A stretch of DNA of 64,000 nt from Halomonas sp. McH1-25 (GCF_022348165.1 NZ_JAKRFI010000006.1:1-64000); one strand, 5' to 3'. Counted from the first letter of the stretch, positions 8,872 through 17,318 are shown. A program made the numbers and translations. Notes: generated from the letters alone by a model not told the origin.

Positions 8872-9342
8872 TTATTGTAATAGCTGGATAATAATGCCCT
8901 GGGGAAAGGCAACCCTCAGCCAGAGCCCGAACAGCAGATAGAGCGCAATGCCGGTGCCAAGGCCGGTCAGCAGAGATTTCCACCATCGCTGGCTTTCGAT
9001 TAAAGCCATCCATACCATGACGAAGATCGACATCGCGATGACCATGCCGAACAGTGGGATACTGGCGATGGCCAGCGCCATGCCAAGTGCCGGCCAGATG
9101 CTTTTAATGCCGCCACTTTCGGCCCGCTCTTGCTTGCGGAACAGTTCAATAAGGCCCAGAAAGAAGGCACCACTTCCCGCCACCACTGGGAAGAACCCAG
9201 CTCCCGGTCCGCGGTTTTGCCAGACGCCATATTTAAACAGCCCGAACGCGGCCCATGTCACACCTATTGCCACGATGAGTAGCGTTACTATTACCGGTAA
9301 CCAAGGCCGTTTCTGTTGTGCATATGCACTTTCATTGTTCAT
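8872..9342 (-). CDS. tctB: Tripartite tricarboxylate transporter small membrane subunit TctB
   Basis: 156 residues with four predicted membrane spans (around 15-35, 45-62, 78-108 and 125-148), which fits the TctB family. It partners the large subunit encoded immediately downstream. It is separated from tctC by a 132-nt spacer that holds a strong stem-loop. Confidence 0.88.
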   Translation of the reverse strand: MNNESAYAQQKRPWLPVIVTLLIVAIGVTWAAFGLFKYGVWQNRGPGAGFFPVVAGSGAFFLGLIELFRKQERAESGGIKSIWPALGMALAIASIPLFGMVIAMSIFVMVWMALIESQRWWKSLLTGLGTGIALYLLFGLWLRVAFPQGIIIQLLQ

Positions 9343-9430
9343 GGCCGACGCTTCCTATTTTTCGTTTAAACTTACTTGACCAGCCGCCCATGTCTTGTGC
9401 TAAAGCCGTGTCCAAGTAGCGGATACAAAA

Positions 9431-9464
9431 AGGCGGCGCGTCTCTGCCCTGCTCCGCGCCGCCT
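9431..9464 (-). terminator. Stem-loop/attenuator between tctC and tctB
   Basis: 10-bp perfect stem AGGCGGCGCG/CGCGCCGCCT with a 14-nt loop. Read leftward, it is followed by TTTTTG. It lies between the binding-protein gene and the membrane genes, so it probably terminates most transcripts and lets the receptor be made in excess. Confidence 0.75.
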
Positions 9465-9474
9465 ATGCTCCTAC

Positions 9475-10440
9475 TTATTCCACGAAGCCAACTTCCGCTA
9501 ACTTCTGCTTATAGCGCTCCAGCTCCTTTCTATAATGCTCAGCACTCTCCTCGGCGCCCATAAAGGTGCCGATCAGATTATTCTTCTCAATATAATCGTT
9601 CTGCCATTTATCGGATTCGGAAACTTGCTTAAACACCTCTTCCCAGTAAGCGACTGCCTCGGCCGGCATGTCGGGCGGTCCGGCATAGCCACGGAAAATC
9701 ATCAACTGCACTTCAGGATAACCGAGCTCGGCGAATGTCGGAACTTCATCTAAAGGCGCCTCGAGACGCTCGTCAGAAAATGCTGCTACGCTGCGCACTA
9801 GTGAGGGGTCGACCTGAGAACCAAGCTTGAACACAGCGGCATCGATATGTCCGCCCAGCAGCGCCGAAGTCACCTCACCGGTACCGCCAAAGGGCACGTA
9901 TTGAAGGTCTGCATCCAGTTCGGAATTGAGCATGGCGAAGCCGAGATGATCCTCACCACCGCGGCCCGCCCCGCCTATGGTGACGCCCCCAGAATTGGCT
10001 TGGTCGATCAAATCCTCCAAACTCTGGATATCTCCGTCCGCCTTGACGCCGAGCAGCAGAGTGTCTTCTGCCAAGGTAGCGAGCGGAGTCAGGTCTTCGA
10101 GCTGCACCGGCGCGTCGTTGGTGACTGTACTCATCATCTGACCAGCATTGAAAGTCATCAGAGTGTGGCTATCGCCACCTTTGTTGTAGACATAGCTGTT
10201 GCCTACCGCACCTGAGCCGCCGGGACGATTATTGACCAGGACGGGGCGGTCGACTAAGTCGTTCTGGCGCATCGCTTCCACGACCATACGGGCATTGAGA
10301 TCGCTACCTCCACCCGCACTGTAGGGGACCACAAACTCAATGTTGCGCTGCGGCTCCCACGCGTTCGCATTGCTGCCCACCAGAGCCATACACAAGGCGC
10401 TCGACCAGGCAGCCCGGCCTATCCATTTCGTCATCGTCAT
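9475..10440 (-). CDS. tctC: TctC family periplasmic solute receptor
   Basis: 321 residues (319 if the second ATG is used) with a signal peptide ending ...GSNANA before WEPQ. The mature start FVVPYSAGGGSDLNAR is the typical ligand-loop motif of TctC/Bug receptors. It captures a carboxylate in the periplasm for TctAB. It is the first gene of a six-gene leftward operon and the only one with a clear promoter (TATAAT at 10618-10623 on the minus strand). The shared palindrome at 10598-10617 overlaps the expected transcription start. Confidence 0.92.
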   Translation of the reverse strand: MTMTKWIGRAAWSSALCMALVGSNANAWEPQRNIEFVVPYSAGGGSDLNARMVVEAMRQNDLVDRPVLVNNRPGGSGAVGNSYVYNKGGDSHTLMTFNAGQMMSTVTNDAPVQLEDLTPLATLAEDTLLLGVKADGDIQSLEDLIDQANSGGVTIGGAGRGGEDHLGFAMLNSELDADLQYVPFGGTGEVTSALLGGHIDAAVFKLGSQVDPSLVRSVAAFSDERLEAPLDEVPTFAELGYPEVQLMIFRGYAGPPDMPAEAVAYWEEVFKQVSESDKWQNDYIEKNNLIGTFMGAEESAEHYRKELERYKQKLAEVGFVE

Positions 10441-10597
10441 ACTTTCACCCGATTGTATTTATATCGTGTTTGTCCGTAAGCCAACGCGGTTGTGATTGGC
10501 ATGCTTGGAGATCCGCATGAGTGCTATCGAAGCCAACGCAGCCGCACCTTACGGCCCGACAGCTCAGCTTTGGCGCTGCGCAGCGGAGCTACAAGGG

Positions 10598-10643
10598 CAA
10601 GTATGAACACATAATTCATTATAACAACATAGACCTTGGTCGA
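10598..10643 (-). promoter_or_regulatory. tctC promoter with shared operator, site 2
   Basis: The palindrome CAAGTATGAACACATAATTC (10598-10617) matches site 1 at 17 of 20 bases. Leftward -10 TATAAT occupies 10623-10618. The dyad TAGACC-TT-GGTCGA (10630-10643) stands at the same 12-nt spacing as in site 1. The palindrome over the start site suggests repression. The lack of a good -35 and the second dyad suggest an activator as well. Confidence 0.65.
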
Positions 10644-10871
10644 TTCGCACCCAGCCACTTTCCACATTTTTCCAAGCCATGTGAAAAGGATTTCGTCTCC
10701 GCCTCTAGACACCCATGCCATTGAGCGGGACTTCGACTTCGGTATCTTTGAGCCTGAGGCACCAGCAATAACTTATTCGAATCGTTAGAACACAAATTTC
10801 TATTAGCAGGTTATCAGGAAGGCATCGTAGGCTAGACAAGTAGATAACAATACGGACAAGCAGATTACGCC
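10644..10871. other. Intergenic spacer, no gene seen
   Basis: Spacer between the tctC promoter and the fuconate dehydratase stub. Short open frames here on both strands have no recognisable features or ribosome sites. Confidence 0.5.
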
Positions 10872-11057
10872 ATGACTCTTATTTCCCACCTTGGAGAGCA
10901 GGACATAAGCTTCCCTACATCACGTTTGCTCGATGGTCCGGACGCAATGAACGCAGCTGCGGTTTATTCCGCCACCTACGCCCCCCTGCATGCAGATGGC
11001 GGTCCCGAGTTACAGGATCACGGACTAACGTTCACTATCGGGCGAGGCAACTCTTGA
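10872..11057 (+). pseudogene. N-terminal stub of L-fuconate dehydratase (enolase superfamily)
   Basis: The 61-codon frame reads like residues 1-62 of L-fuconate dehydratases: FPTSRLLDGPDAMN, then an aligned YSATYAPLHADG segment, then HGLTFTIGRGN. It breaks off at TGA exactly where the capping domain should continue. Full-length enzymes have about 430 residues and carry the metal ligands and acid/base residues in the missing barrel, so this stub cannot be catalytic. Its stop codon lies inside the ribosome-site region of the following PdxA-like gene, as if a deletion joined the two. It implies that the locus once encoded a sugar-acid dehydratase step. Confidence 0.8.
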
Positions 11058-11071
11058 GGAAGGAGCACACC

Positions 11072-12106
11072 ATGACCGACCAGCAACCTAGCATAGCCCT
11101 TACCTTGGGCGACCCAGCAGGAATCGGCGCCGAACTGGTAGCACGCCTACTCGATGACCCTGCTGTCGCAGACAGTGCTCGCATTGTAGTGGTGGGTGAT
11201 CCTTGGCTATGGCAGGAAGGACAGCGTGTAGCCGGTACGCACCACGCCCTATCAGAGATAACCGATTTCGCTCAGGTACGCGGTACAGACCGTCCTGTAC
11301 TGCTACCCGTCGAGAGTGTGTCTGCCGACGCGGTTACCTACGCCAAGGTCAGCCCAGCCGGAGGCGCTTCAGTATTAAACGTACTTAAACTTTGTTTAAC
11401 GGCGGCGCAAGCAGGTCATATAGACTCCATATGCTTTGCTCCGCTTAACAAGTTGGCAATGAAGCAGGCAGGACTCACCCAAGAGGACGAACTTCACTTT
11501 TTCGCCGACCACCTTGGGATTGAAGAAAATGTATGCGAATTTAATACGTTAGGCAATTTATGGACATCGCGCATCTCATCTCATGTTCCTTTTAAGGATG
11601 CACCTCGCTTTGTAACTCGGGAGCGCATCAAGAGCGCCACACGCCTGATTTACGATTCGTTGCAGGCCGCTGGAATCTCCGCGCCACGCATCGCCGTGGC
11701 CGCCCTCAACCCCCACGCTGGCGAAGGTGGTACCTGCGGCCGAGAAGAGATCGATGTTATCGCTCCGGCCATTCAGGAATGCGTAGAGGCCGGTTATCCC
11801 GCCCAAGGGCCGTTTCCTGCCGACACTATCTTTTTACGCGCGCGGGATGGCGAATTCGACGGCGTAGTGACCATGTATCACGACCAAGGCCAGATTGCCG
11901 TCAAGCTGCTCGGCTTTGCGCGTGGCGTCACCGTCCAGGGCGGGTTACCGATCCCGATTACCACCCCTGCCCATGGTACCGCCTATGATATCGCCGGCCA
12001 GGGCAAGGCAAACGTCGGTGCAATGCGCCATGCCTTCGATATCGCCTGCCGCATGGGCACTAGCCACCTGGCTCATCATCAAGGTAGGCCAATGGCCCGC
12101 GAGTGA
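11072..12106 (+). CDS. PdxA-family NAD-dependent dehydrogenase, probably catabolic
   Basis: 344 residues from ATG 11072, with AAGGAG 8 nt upstream. The three metal-binding His of PdxA are conserved: H171 (SHVPF), H215 (NPHAGEGG) and H270 (MYHDQG). The phosphate-contacting GHTE motif of 4-hydroxythreonine-4-phosphate dehydrogenases is replaced by a DELHFF stretch near residue 140. No sugar-acid kinase (DUF1537) is nearby. This points to an unphosphorylated hydroxyacid substrate, as in TphB-type PdxA relatives that oxidise diol carboxylates. It is divergent from the GntR-controlled operons and convergent with the GntR gene. Vitamin B6 synthesis is unlikely in this setting. Confidence 0.85.
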   Translation: MTDQQPSIALTLGDPAGIGAELVARLLDDPAVADSARIVVVGDPWLWQEGQRVAGTHHALSEITDFAQVRGTDRPVLLPVESVSADAVTYAKVSPAGGASVLNVLKLCLTAAQAGHIDSICFAPLNKLAMKQAGLTQEDELHFFADHLGIEENVCEFNTLGNLWTSRISSHVPFKDAPRFVTRERIKSATRLIYDSLQAAGISAPRIAVAALNPHAGEGGTCGREEIDVIAPAIQECVEAGYPAQGPFPADTIFLRARDGEFDGVVTMYHDQGQIAVKLLGFARGVTVQGGLPIPITTPAHGTAYDIAGQGKANVGAMRHAFDIACRMGTSHLAHHQGRPMARE

Positions 12107-12129
12107 CATGGCGAGCCCCATACAGATTA

Positions 12130-12154
12130 AAAAGGCCGCAGCAATGGCTGCGGC
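12130..12154 (-). terminator. Intrinsic terminator of the GntR gene (bidirectional)
   Basis: Perfect 8-bp stem GCCGCAGC/GCTGCGGC with loop AATG (12135-12154). Read leftward, it is followed by CTTTTTAAT, a good U-tract. In the + direction the T-run is weaker. It sits between convergent pdxA-like and gntR genes. Confidence 0.85.
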
Positions 12155-12212
12155 TTATGGTGTGTTTTCTCGAGGAGCTGCGACCAGCCTGTCATGTCTG
12201 GTCCGGCCTACC

Positions 12213-12890
12213 TTACGAATCGACCGACTCCGCTTTGTATTCGGCCATGTCGGCAAACGAGGAAACCTCAATCTTGTCCCGTAGATGCCGGCGCAGTACA
12301 CGTCCAAGAGCCTCGGAATCGCGTTGACGCAGGGCCACGACCATATCTTCGTGGTCTTGGATCGCCTGTGCCCAGTACTCCTTGCTAAGCTCAGCGGTAA
12401 AGCGTACCCGCCGCACCCGCTGATTAAGGTTCTTGTAGACTTCGATCAGCACCGCGTTATTGGATGCAACCACTAGCGCTTCGTGAATCTGCTGGTTAAC
12501 AAGCAGGTACTCTCGCATGTCACCATTCTTATAGTGCGTCACCATTTGGCGGTGTAGGGCTTCGATATCGTCGAGTTCAGTTTCAGTAATGCGCTCACAT
12601 GCCAGCTCGCCGGACAGCCCTTCGAGTGAACTCATCACCTCGAAGGTATTCTGCAACGTGTCGCGGGTCAGCTTGGCAACGCGCGCGCCACGGTTGGGAA
12701 GTAGCTCCACGAAACCCTCCGAGGCCAGAACCTTCAAGGCTTCCCGCAACGGGGTGCGCGATACGCCGAATTGCTCGCATAGCTGCTTTTCCGGAACCCG
12801 GCTACCCGGCGTCAGCGTACCCTCATCTATCATGCTTCGAATACGGGTCGCGACCTCACCGTGCAGAGTGTTTTGCTTGATTTTTTCCAT
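12213..12890 (-). CDS. GntR family transcriptional regulator, FCD (FadR) subfamily
   Basis: 225 residues. The N-terminal winged helix is clear (VPEKQLCEQFGVSRTPLREA, residues about 32-51). The all-helical FCD ligand domain spans about 80-220, with His residues (HRQMVTH, HEAL, HEDM) suited to metal and carboxylate binding. Such proteins usually respond to a pathway acid. It stands alone in its unit, surrounded by four operons that share a palindrome. It is the obvious candidate to bind those sites and repress when substrate is absent. No copy of the palindrome is seen at its own promoter. Confidence 0.9.
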   Translation of the reverse strand: MEKIKQNTLHGEVATRIRSMIDEGTLTPGSRVPEKQLCEQFGVSRTPLREALKVLASEGFVELLPNRGARVAKLTRDTLQNTFEVMSSLEGLSGELACERITETELDDIEALHRQMVTHYKNGDMREYLLVNQQIHEALVVASNNAVLIEVYKNLNQRVRRVRFTAELSKEYWAQAIQDHEDMVVALRQRDSEALGRVLRRHLRDKIEVSSFADMAEYKAESVDS

Positions 12891-13008
12891 GAAGCTTTCT
12901 CAGATGACGACTTACTGGACAAGGCGCCAAGGCGCAGTACAAAAAGCATAACTATTTATTCTATATTTTGCATACGAAATACACAAGAAACTGGTTAGGC
13001 CATTTAGC

Positions 13009-13944
13009 TCATACATTAAGCCGGTACCAGTAACAGGCGTTACGGAACAGGACCGCATCCCGCGCTTGGGGATAAGTCTGGGCGATAGCTTCCTCCACAA
13101 GTGCCAGCCAATCTGCATAACTCACTTGCAATCCCGACACGGGGAAATTGCTAGCGTATAGGCAGCGCTCGGGGCCAAAAATAGTCAGTGCCTCACACAG
13201 TAATGGCAGATTGTCCTCACGCCGCCATGGATACCACGGCGAACCCAATTCTGAGAGTTTGACGCATACATTGGGATTGTCAGCCAGCCTGTGCATACCT
13301 TCGCGCCATGTTTGTAGCCCTGCCTTAGAGCGATCCCATGGTAAGCCTGTATGATTAAGGACTACGCGCAGCTCCGGTACGGCTTCTAGCGCTATGGCCG
13401 CATCCTTCAAATGCCAGGCTGGCACGCGTAAATCCCAGGAAAGCCTGCGCTCCTCCAACAGAGCCAGCCCCTCCAGCCAACGTTTATCTTGCAGCGTGCG
13501 GGGCTGACCATACATCGCTTTGGCCTGCTCCGGCCGAGGCGCTGTTACTGGTTTGGCGCGAACACCGCGAAACAGTGGGGATTTACATTGTGCATCAAGC
13601 ACCGCCGCACATTCTCTCTTACCGAATGGCGCCCAGCCCACATGTGCGCTGGGGAGCCCACTGTGCCGAGACAGTTCTGTAATCCACTCAGTCTCAACCA
13701 CACACTGGGTTCGCTCCGCCTCAGCCTCGCAGTGCACAGAGCCCAGCAGCCGGTATCCTTTGGGCACCTTGGCTCGTAACTCCTCAGGCAATAGCGTGCG
13801 ACAGATAGCACGGTAGTCGCCGAGAAAAAACTCAACCGGTTGGTCGGTTAGCCATGGATAGTAGACATCACCGTTCAGATTCCAGAAATGGTGATGACTA
13901 TCGATCAAGGCCTGATCTGCGTGGGATTGCGTCGCATGGTCCAT
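13009..13944 (-). CDS. COG3618 TIM-barrel lactonase/amidohydrolase
   Basis: 311 residues. The amidohydrolase-fold start IDSHHHFWN supplies the HxH motif, NHTGLPWDR marks the mid-barrel His, and the C-terminal ASNFPV stands where LigI-type enzymes have a catalytic Asp. Known members open L-fucono-, L-rhamnono- or 2-pyrone-4,6-dicarboxylate lactones. It is the last gene of the leftward TRAP operon (31 nt after dctM) and is a homologue of the lactonase at 21064, which ends the divergent TRAP operon. A sugar-acid lactone is the likely substrate, in line with the fuconate dehydratase stub nearby. Confidence 0.85.
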   Translation of the reverse strand: MDHATQSHADQALIDSHHHFWNLNGDVYYPWLTDQPVEFFLGDYRAICRTLLPEELRAKVPKGYRLLGSVHCEAEAERTQCVVETEWITELSRHSGLPSAHVGWAPFGKRECAAVLDAQCKSPLFRGVRAKPVTAPRPEQAKAMYGQPRTLQDKRWLEGLALLEERRLSWDLRVPAWHLKDAAIALEAVPELRVVLNHTGLPWDRSKAGLQTWREGMHRLADNPNVCVKLSELGSPWYPWRREDNLPLLCEALTIFGPERCLYASNFPVSGLQVSYADWLALVEEAIAQTYPQARDAVLFRNACYWYRLNV

Positions 13945-13975
13945 TGCGGTTTCCTTTAATGAAAGCTAATGCTTT

Positions 13976-15256
13976 TCACCCAGCTAACCAACGAGCCGGG
14001 ACAATAATCAGTTCGGGCACAGCAACAAATAGTAGTAAGATAGCGCCGTAGGCCAGCAGATACGGGGTCACACCGCGCACTGCGTACTCGAAACGAATCT
14101 TGCCGACACTGCAAATCACATTCAGCACATTGCCGACGGGGGGAGTGATCAACCCGATGGCGCAATTTAACACCACCATAATGCCGAAGTAGACCGGATC
14201 GATACCCGCCATTTTTACCAGCGGTAGCAAGATCGGCGTCAACACCAAGATGGTTGGGGTAAGGTCCATCACCATGCCGATAAGAAGTACCACTACCATA
14301 ATGCCGAGCATTAGCAGACGCGGGCTATCCGTCAGGGGGCTAAGCAGGTCCACCACCATCATCGGCAACTGCGCCACACTGATCATCCAAGACACCATCA
14401 TCGCAGCGGCAACCAGAAACATGACGATGGCCGTGTTGCGTGCAGCCTTAGCCAGTACAGCGTAAAGCTCGCTGATTGACAGCTCCCGATACACTACGAC
14501 CGAGACCAAAATGGCATAGACTGCAGCTACTACGGCAGCTTCGGTAGGAGTAAAGACCCCCGTTTTGATACCGCCGATGATAATGGCCGGCAACAATAAT
14601 GCCCAAAAACTCTCTTTTATCGCTTTCACCCGCTGGCCGGTATCGGCCCGGACACTTACAGCAATATCTTCATTACGGGTTAGCAGCAGCCAAATGCCCA
14701 CCAGAGTCAGGCCCATAATCAGGCCCGGCACGATTCCGGCCAAGAACAACTTAGTTATCGAGATGCCTCCGGCCACACCGATTATAATTAGAGGTATGGA
14801 TGGAGGGATAATTGGTGCGATGATGCCGCCCGCGGCTAACAACCCCGCGGAACGGCCCAGCGGATAATTGGCGTTGCGCATCATCGGCAATAACATGCTT
14901 GCCAAAGCTGCAGTATCAGCAACAGCGGAGCCCGACAGGCTGGCCATAATCATTGCGGCGAAAATTGCCACCAATCCTAGGCCTCCTTTACGATGACCAA
15001 CAAAAGTCATGGCTAGGTTGACGATTCGCTTGGATAGCCCTCCTTGGGCCATGACCTCTCCAGCAACCAAAAAGAAGGGAATGGCCAGCAGTGTGAAACT
15101 GTCAGCGCCATCAACCAAGTTTTGCGCCAGTATCTGGGTATCGAACATACCCAGATACATCATGAGCACGACACCGCTGACCAGCAGTGCGAAGGCAATA
15201 GGCAATCCCATGCCGATGGCACCGAGAAGTGCCCCTAGGAAAAGAGCGATGGTCAT
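13976..15256 (-). CDS. dctM: TRAP transporter large membrane subunit (DctM)
   Basis: 426 residues with about 12 membrane segments; the family features MASLSGSAVADTAA and IIPPSIPLIIIG, about residues 110-155, are present. It forms the sodium-driven carrier with the small subunit and receives substrate from DctP. It overlaps the dctQ stop by 4 nt (ATGA), so the two are translationally coupled. It is part of dctP-dctQ-dctM-lactonase, controlled from the divergent region at 16870-17318. Confidence 0.92.
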   Translation of the reverse strand: MTIALFLGALLGAIGMGLPIAFALLVSGVVLMMYLGMFDTQILAQNLVDGADSFTLLAIPFFLVAGEVMAQGGLSKRIVNLAMTFVGHRKGGLGLVAIFAAMIMASLSGSAVADTAALASMLLPMMRNANYPLGRSAGLLAAGGIIAPIIPPSIPLIIIGVAGGISITKLFLAGIVPGLIMGLTLVGIWLLLTRNEDIAVSVRADTGQRVKAIKESFWALLLPAIIIGGIKTGVFTPTEAAVVAAVYAILVSVVVYRELSISELYAVLAKAARNTAIVMFLVAAAMMVSWMISVAQLPMMVVDLLSPLTDSPRLLMLGIMVVVLLIGMVMDLTPTILVLTPILLPLVKMAGIDPVYFGIMVVLNCAIGLITPPVGNVLNVICSVGKIRFEYAVRGVTPYLLAYGAILLLFVAVPELIIVPARWLAG

Positions 15257-15765
15257 GGCTGAGTTTCCTTGTGTCGTTCATGCGCATTACCATCAGCTAC
15301 GAAGAATGGGGCTAGCAGGCGACATATCAGTTGCAAACTCATCAGTACGCCTGCAACGAAACCTGCCAAGTAGGAAATGCCACGCGGAATCTCACTGATA
15401 GGTGATAAGTTGTCCCAATTCAATACCGTCTGCTTATATCCTCCCACGGCTAGCATCAGAGTGCAGCCGAGCATCATCAGCAAACCGATCATACGTAGCG
15501 CTGTCTGAGGAATTAAAGGCAGCTTATCGATAAAAGTGGTAACTGCAAGATGTTGGTTATGCTGTAGCGCGATGACCGCGCCAATAAATATCGTCCAGAC
15601 AAAAAGATAGCGGGATAATTCTACAGTTACGGAAATACCACTATTAAAGCCGTACCGCAAAACGACATTGACGAATACAAGTACTATCATCATTAACAGC
15701 CCCAAGACCAACAGGCCGTCAAGTAACCTCTGCAGTTGCAGGCCAAGAGCTGTCAGGTGTCGCAT
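15253..15765 (-). CDS. dctQ: TRAP transporter small membrane subunit (DctQ)
   Basis: 171 residues from ATG 15765, with GGAG 7 nt upstream; the in-frame ATG at 15819 lies inside the preceding hairpin. Four membrane helices are predicted, with the family pattern ELSRYLFVWTIFIGAV near residue 55. It couples the receptor to DctM. It sits 99 nt after dctP, and that spacer contains a stem-loop. Confidence 0.88.
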   Translation of the reverse strand: MRHLTALGLQLQRLLDGLLVLGLLMMIVLVFVNVVLRYGFNSGISVTVELSRYLFVWTIFIGAVIALQHNQHLAVTTFIDKLPLIPQTALRMIGLLMMLGCTLMLAVGGYKQTVLNWDNLSPISEIPRGISYLAGFVAGVLMSLQLICRLLAPFFVADGNAHERHKETQP

Positions 15766-15814
15766 AGCTTTCTCCGCAACATAAGCTTCGGTTGGACCCA
15801 GCGCGTATCTTACT

Positions 15815-15844
15815 GCCATCCCGCCGTGATCATGGCAGGATGGC
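15815..15844 (-). terminator. Stem-loop between dctP and dctQ
   Basis: Hairpin GCCATCC-C-GCC ... GGC-A-GGATGGC (10 pairs with one internal mismatch). It has no clear U-tract on the minus strand, so it may protect the dctP mRNA end or attenuate rather than terminate fully. Its position mirrors the tctC-tctB hairpin. Confidence 0.55.
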
Positions 15845-15864
15845 TAGCGGAGTCGTATGCCAGG

Positions 15865-16869
15865 TCATTTGGCCTGTTCGATGGCATTCAGCCACTGGCT
15901 GCCATGTTTCTCGATGAACCAGTCACGTACGGGCTTCCCGACCATGCGGCGCATGCTTTCACGATCGGGATCGCTGACAACCGCCATGCCTTGTTCTTTG
16001 AGATAAGCCAGGTCCTCTGCCTGTCGCTCATTATTTAGCTGGCGCTCGTATGCCGCCGCCTTTTTTGCCTCGTCTACAACAATCTGCTGGTACTCAGCAG
16101 GCAACTCATTGAATGTTCCCAAGTTCATGACGAAGGGCTCCGCCGTATAGGCATGTTCCGTCAGCGACAAATGATCCTGCACTTCATATAGGTTCGATGA
16201 ACGAATCAAAGTGACAGGATTTTCTTGGCCATCTACAGTGCCGGTCTCTAACGCAGTGAACAGCTCTGTAAAAGGCATGGGCACAGGATTTGCCCCCAGC
16301 GAGGCAAAGGCCTCCAAATGCGCGGGATTTGGTGTAGTGCGTAGCTTTAGTCCAGCGATATCCTCTGCCGACTCCACTGGGCGGCGGGAATTGGTAATGT
16401 TACGAAAGCCGATTTCCCAGAAGGCTAGGCCCTTCAGTTGCTGCGGCTCCATTTTATCGAGCAGTTGACGCCCAACTTCTCCATCAAGAATCGTGTAGGC
16501 CTGCTCTCGAGAGTCAAATAGAAAAGGTAGGTCCAAAACATTCAGGTCTTCAATAAGGCCCGTGAAATACGGATTGCCGATAACCGCCAAATCGATCATC
16601 CCCGCCCGCACACCGGAGACAATCGCTTGATCGCTACCCAACTGGCCATTCGGAAATACGCGCACGCTTATCTCACCTTGCGTGCGCTCCTCCACATTTT
16701 TGGCGAACTGCTCAGCAGCCAGGTTGGTCGTGTCAGCGCTCGGAGCGGTATGCGCAAATTTTAGCGTCCAGTCAGCATGCGCCGCCTGACTCAACCCCGC
16801 AACTGCTACCCCTAGTACAGTGAAGACTACCGGACGAAACGCCAGTATCGCTTGGGAACTTATACCCAT
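15865..16869 (-). CDS. dctP: TRAP transporter periplasmic receptor (DctP)
   Basis: 334 residues from ATG 16869, with AAGGTG upstream. The signal peptide ends AAHA before DWTLKF. The receptor shows the TRAP patterns FPNGQLGSD and GLKLRTTPNP; the Arg in the latter corresponds to the carboxylate-clamping residue, and EN in VDGQENP is the usual hinge motif. It binds an organic acid in the periplasm for the DctQM carrier encoded downstream. It is the first gene of the leftward TRAP operon and carries shared operator site 3 upstream. Confidence 0.9.
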   Translation of the reverse strand: MGISSQAILAFRPVVFTVLGVAVAGLSQAAHADWTLKFAHTAPSADTTNLAAEQFAKNVEERTQGEISVRVFPNGQLGSDQAIVSGVRAGMIDLAVIGNPYFTGLIEDLNVLDLPFLFDSREQAYTILDGEVGRQLLDKMEPQQLKGLAFWEIGFRNITNSRRPVESAEDIAGLKLRTTPNPAHLEAFASLGANPVPMPFTELFTALETGTVDGQENPVTLIRSSNLYEVQDHLSLTEHAYTAEPFVMNLGTFNELPAEYQQIVVDEAKKAAAYERQLNNERQAEDLAYLKEQGMAVVSDPDRESMRRMVGKPVRDWFIEKHGSQWLNAIEQAK

Positions 16870-16933
16870 TTTTGTCACCTTGTTGTCATTGTCGTCTTCC
16901 CTGGCGGACTTGCAGCCAACCAATGGAGTCCTT

Positions 16934-16978
16934 TAATTCTGAACTCATAATTAAGTTTCGCAAGCAAGACTTTTGTCT
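16934..16978 (-). promoter_or_regulatory. Shared operator, site 3 (leftward TRAP operon)
   Basis: TAATTCTGAACTCATAATTA (16934-16953) matches site 1 at 17 of 20 bases. The dyad AGAC-TTTT-GTCT (16967-16978) follows at the same offset as the TAGACC dyads. It lies 65 nt upstream of the dctP start. Confidence 0.6.
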
Positions 16979-17130
16979 ATTCGTTCAAATTAAACTTTCA
17001 ACGACAAGATCATCGGTAGCGCAATGATATAAAAGGAATTTTCCGCCTATGCAAAGGACCAAAGCCAACAGCTCTAGATCACAGATAGATGGCGCCCTTG
17101 ACTTCGACGAAAGCATAAGATGTACATTAT

Positions 17131-17150
17131 GAATTATGAGTTCATAATGA
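17131..17150 (+). promoter_or_regulatory. Shared operator, site 4 (rightward TRAP operon)
   Basis: GAATTATGAGTTCATAATGA, an inverted copy that matches the reverse complement of site 1 at 18 of 20 bases. It is oriented toward the rightward TRAP operon. The second dyad is not convincingly present on this side. The 449-nt divergent region 16870-17318 holds nothing else that I can identify. Confidence 0.6.
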
Positions 17151-17318
17151 CATAACACTAGAAAAGTGTGCAGGCAAGAATCTCTCTCCATAACAAGGAC
17201 ATGCAGCCAATCAGGCAGAACAAGACGAAATGGATCCATAGCGCTCTGAGCCAAGGAATTACAGAGACGAACTACAACAAAATCAGCCTTAACGGCACGT
17301 CAATAAAAGAGGTATAAA

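Noticed and set aside
10521-10724. Overlapping short frames on both strands in the tctC leader
   Set aside because: No ribosome site or family features, and they cover the operator and promoter module.
11072-12106. Biosynthetic pdxA
   Set aside because: The substrate motif is altered and the neighbours are catabolic; usual partners such as ksgA, surA or pdxJ are absent.
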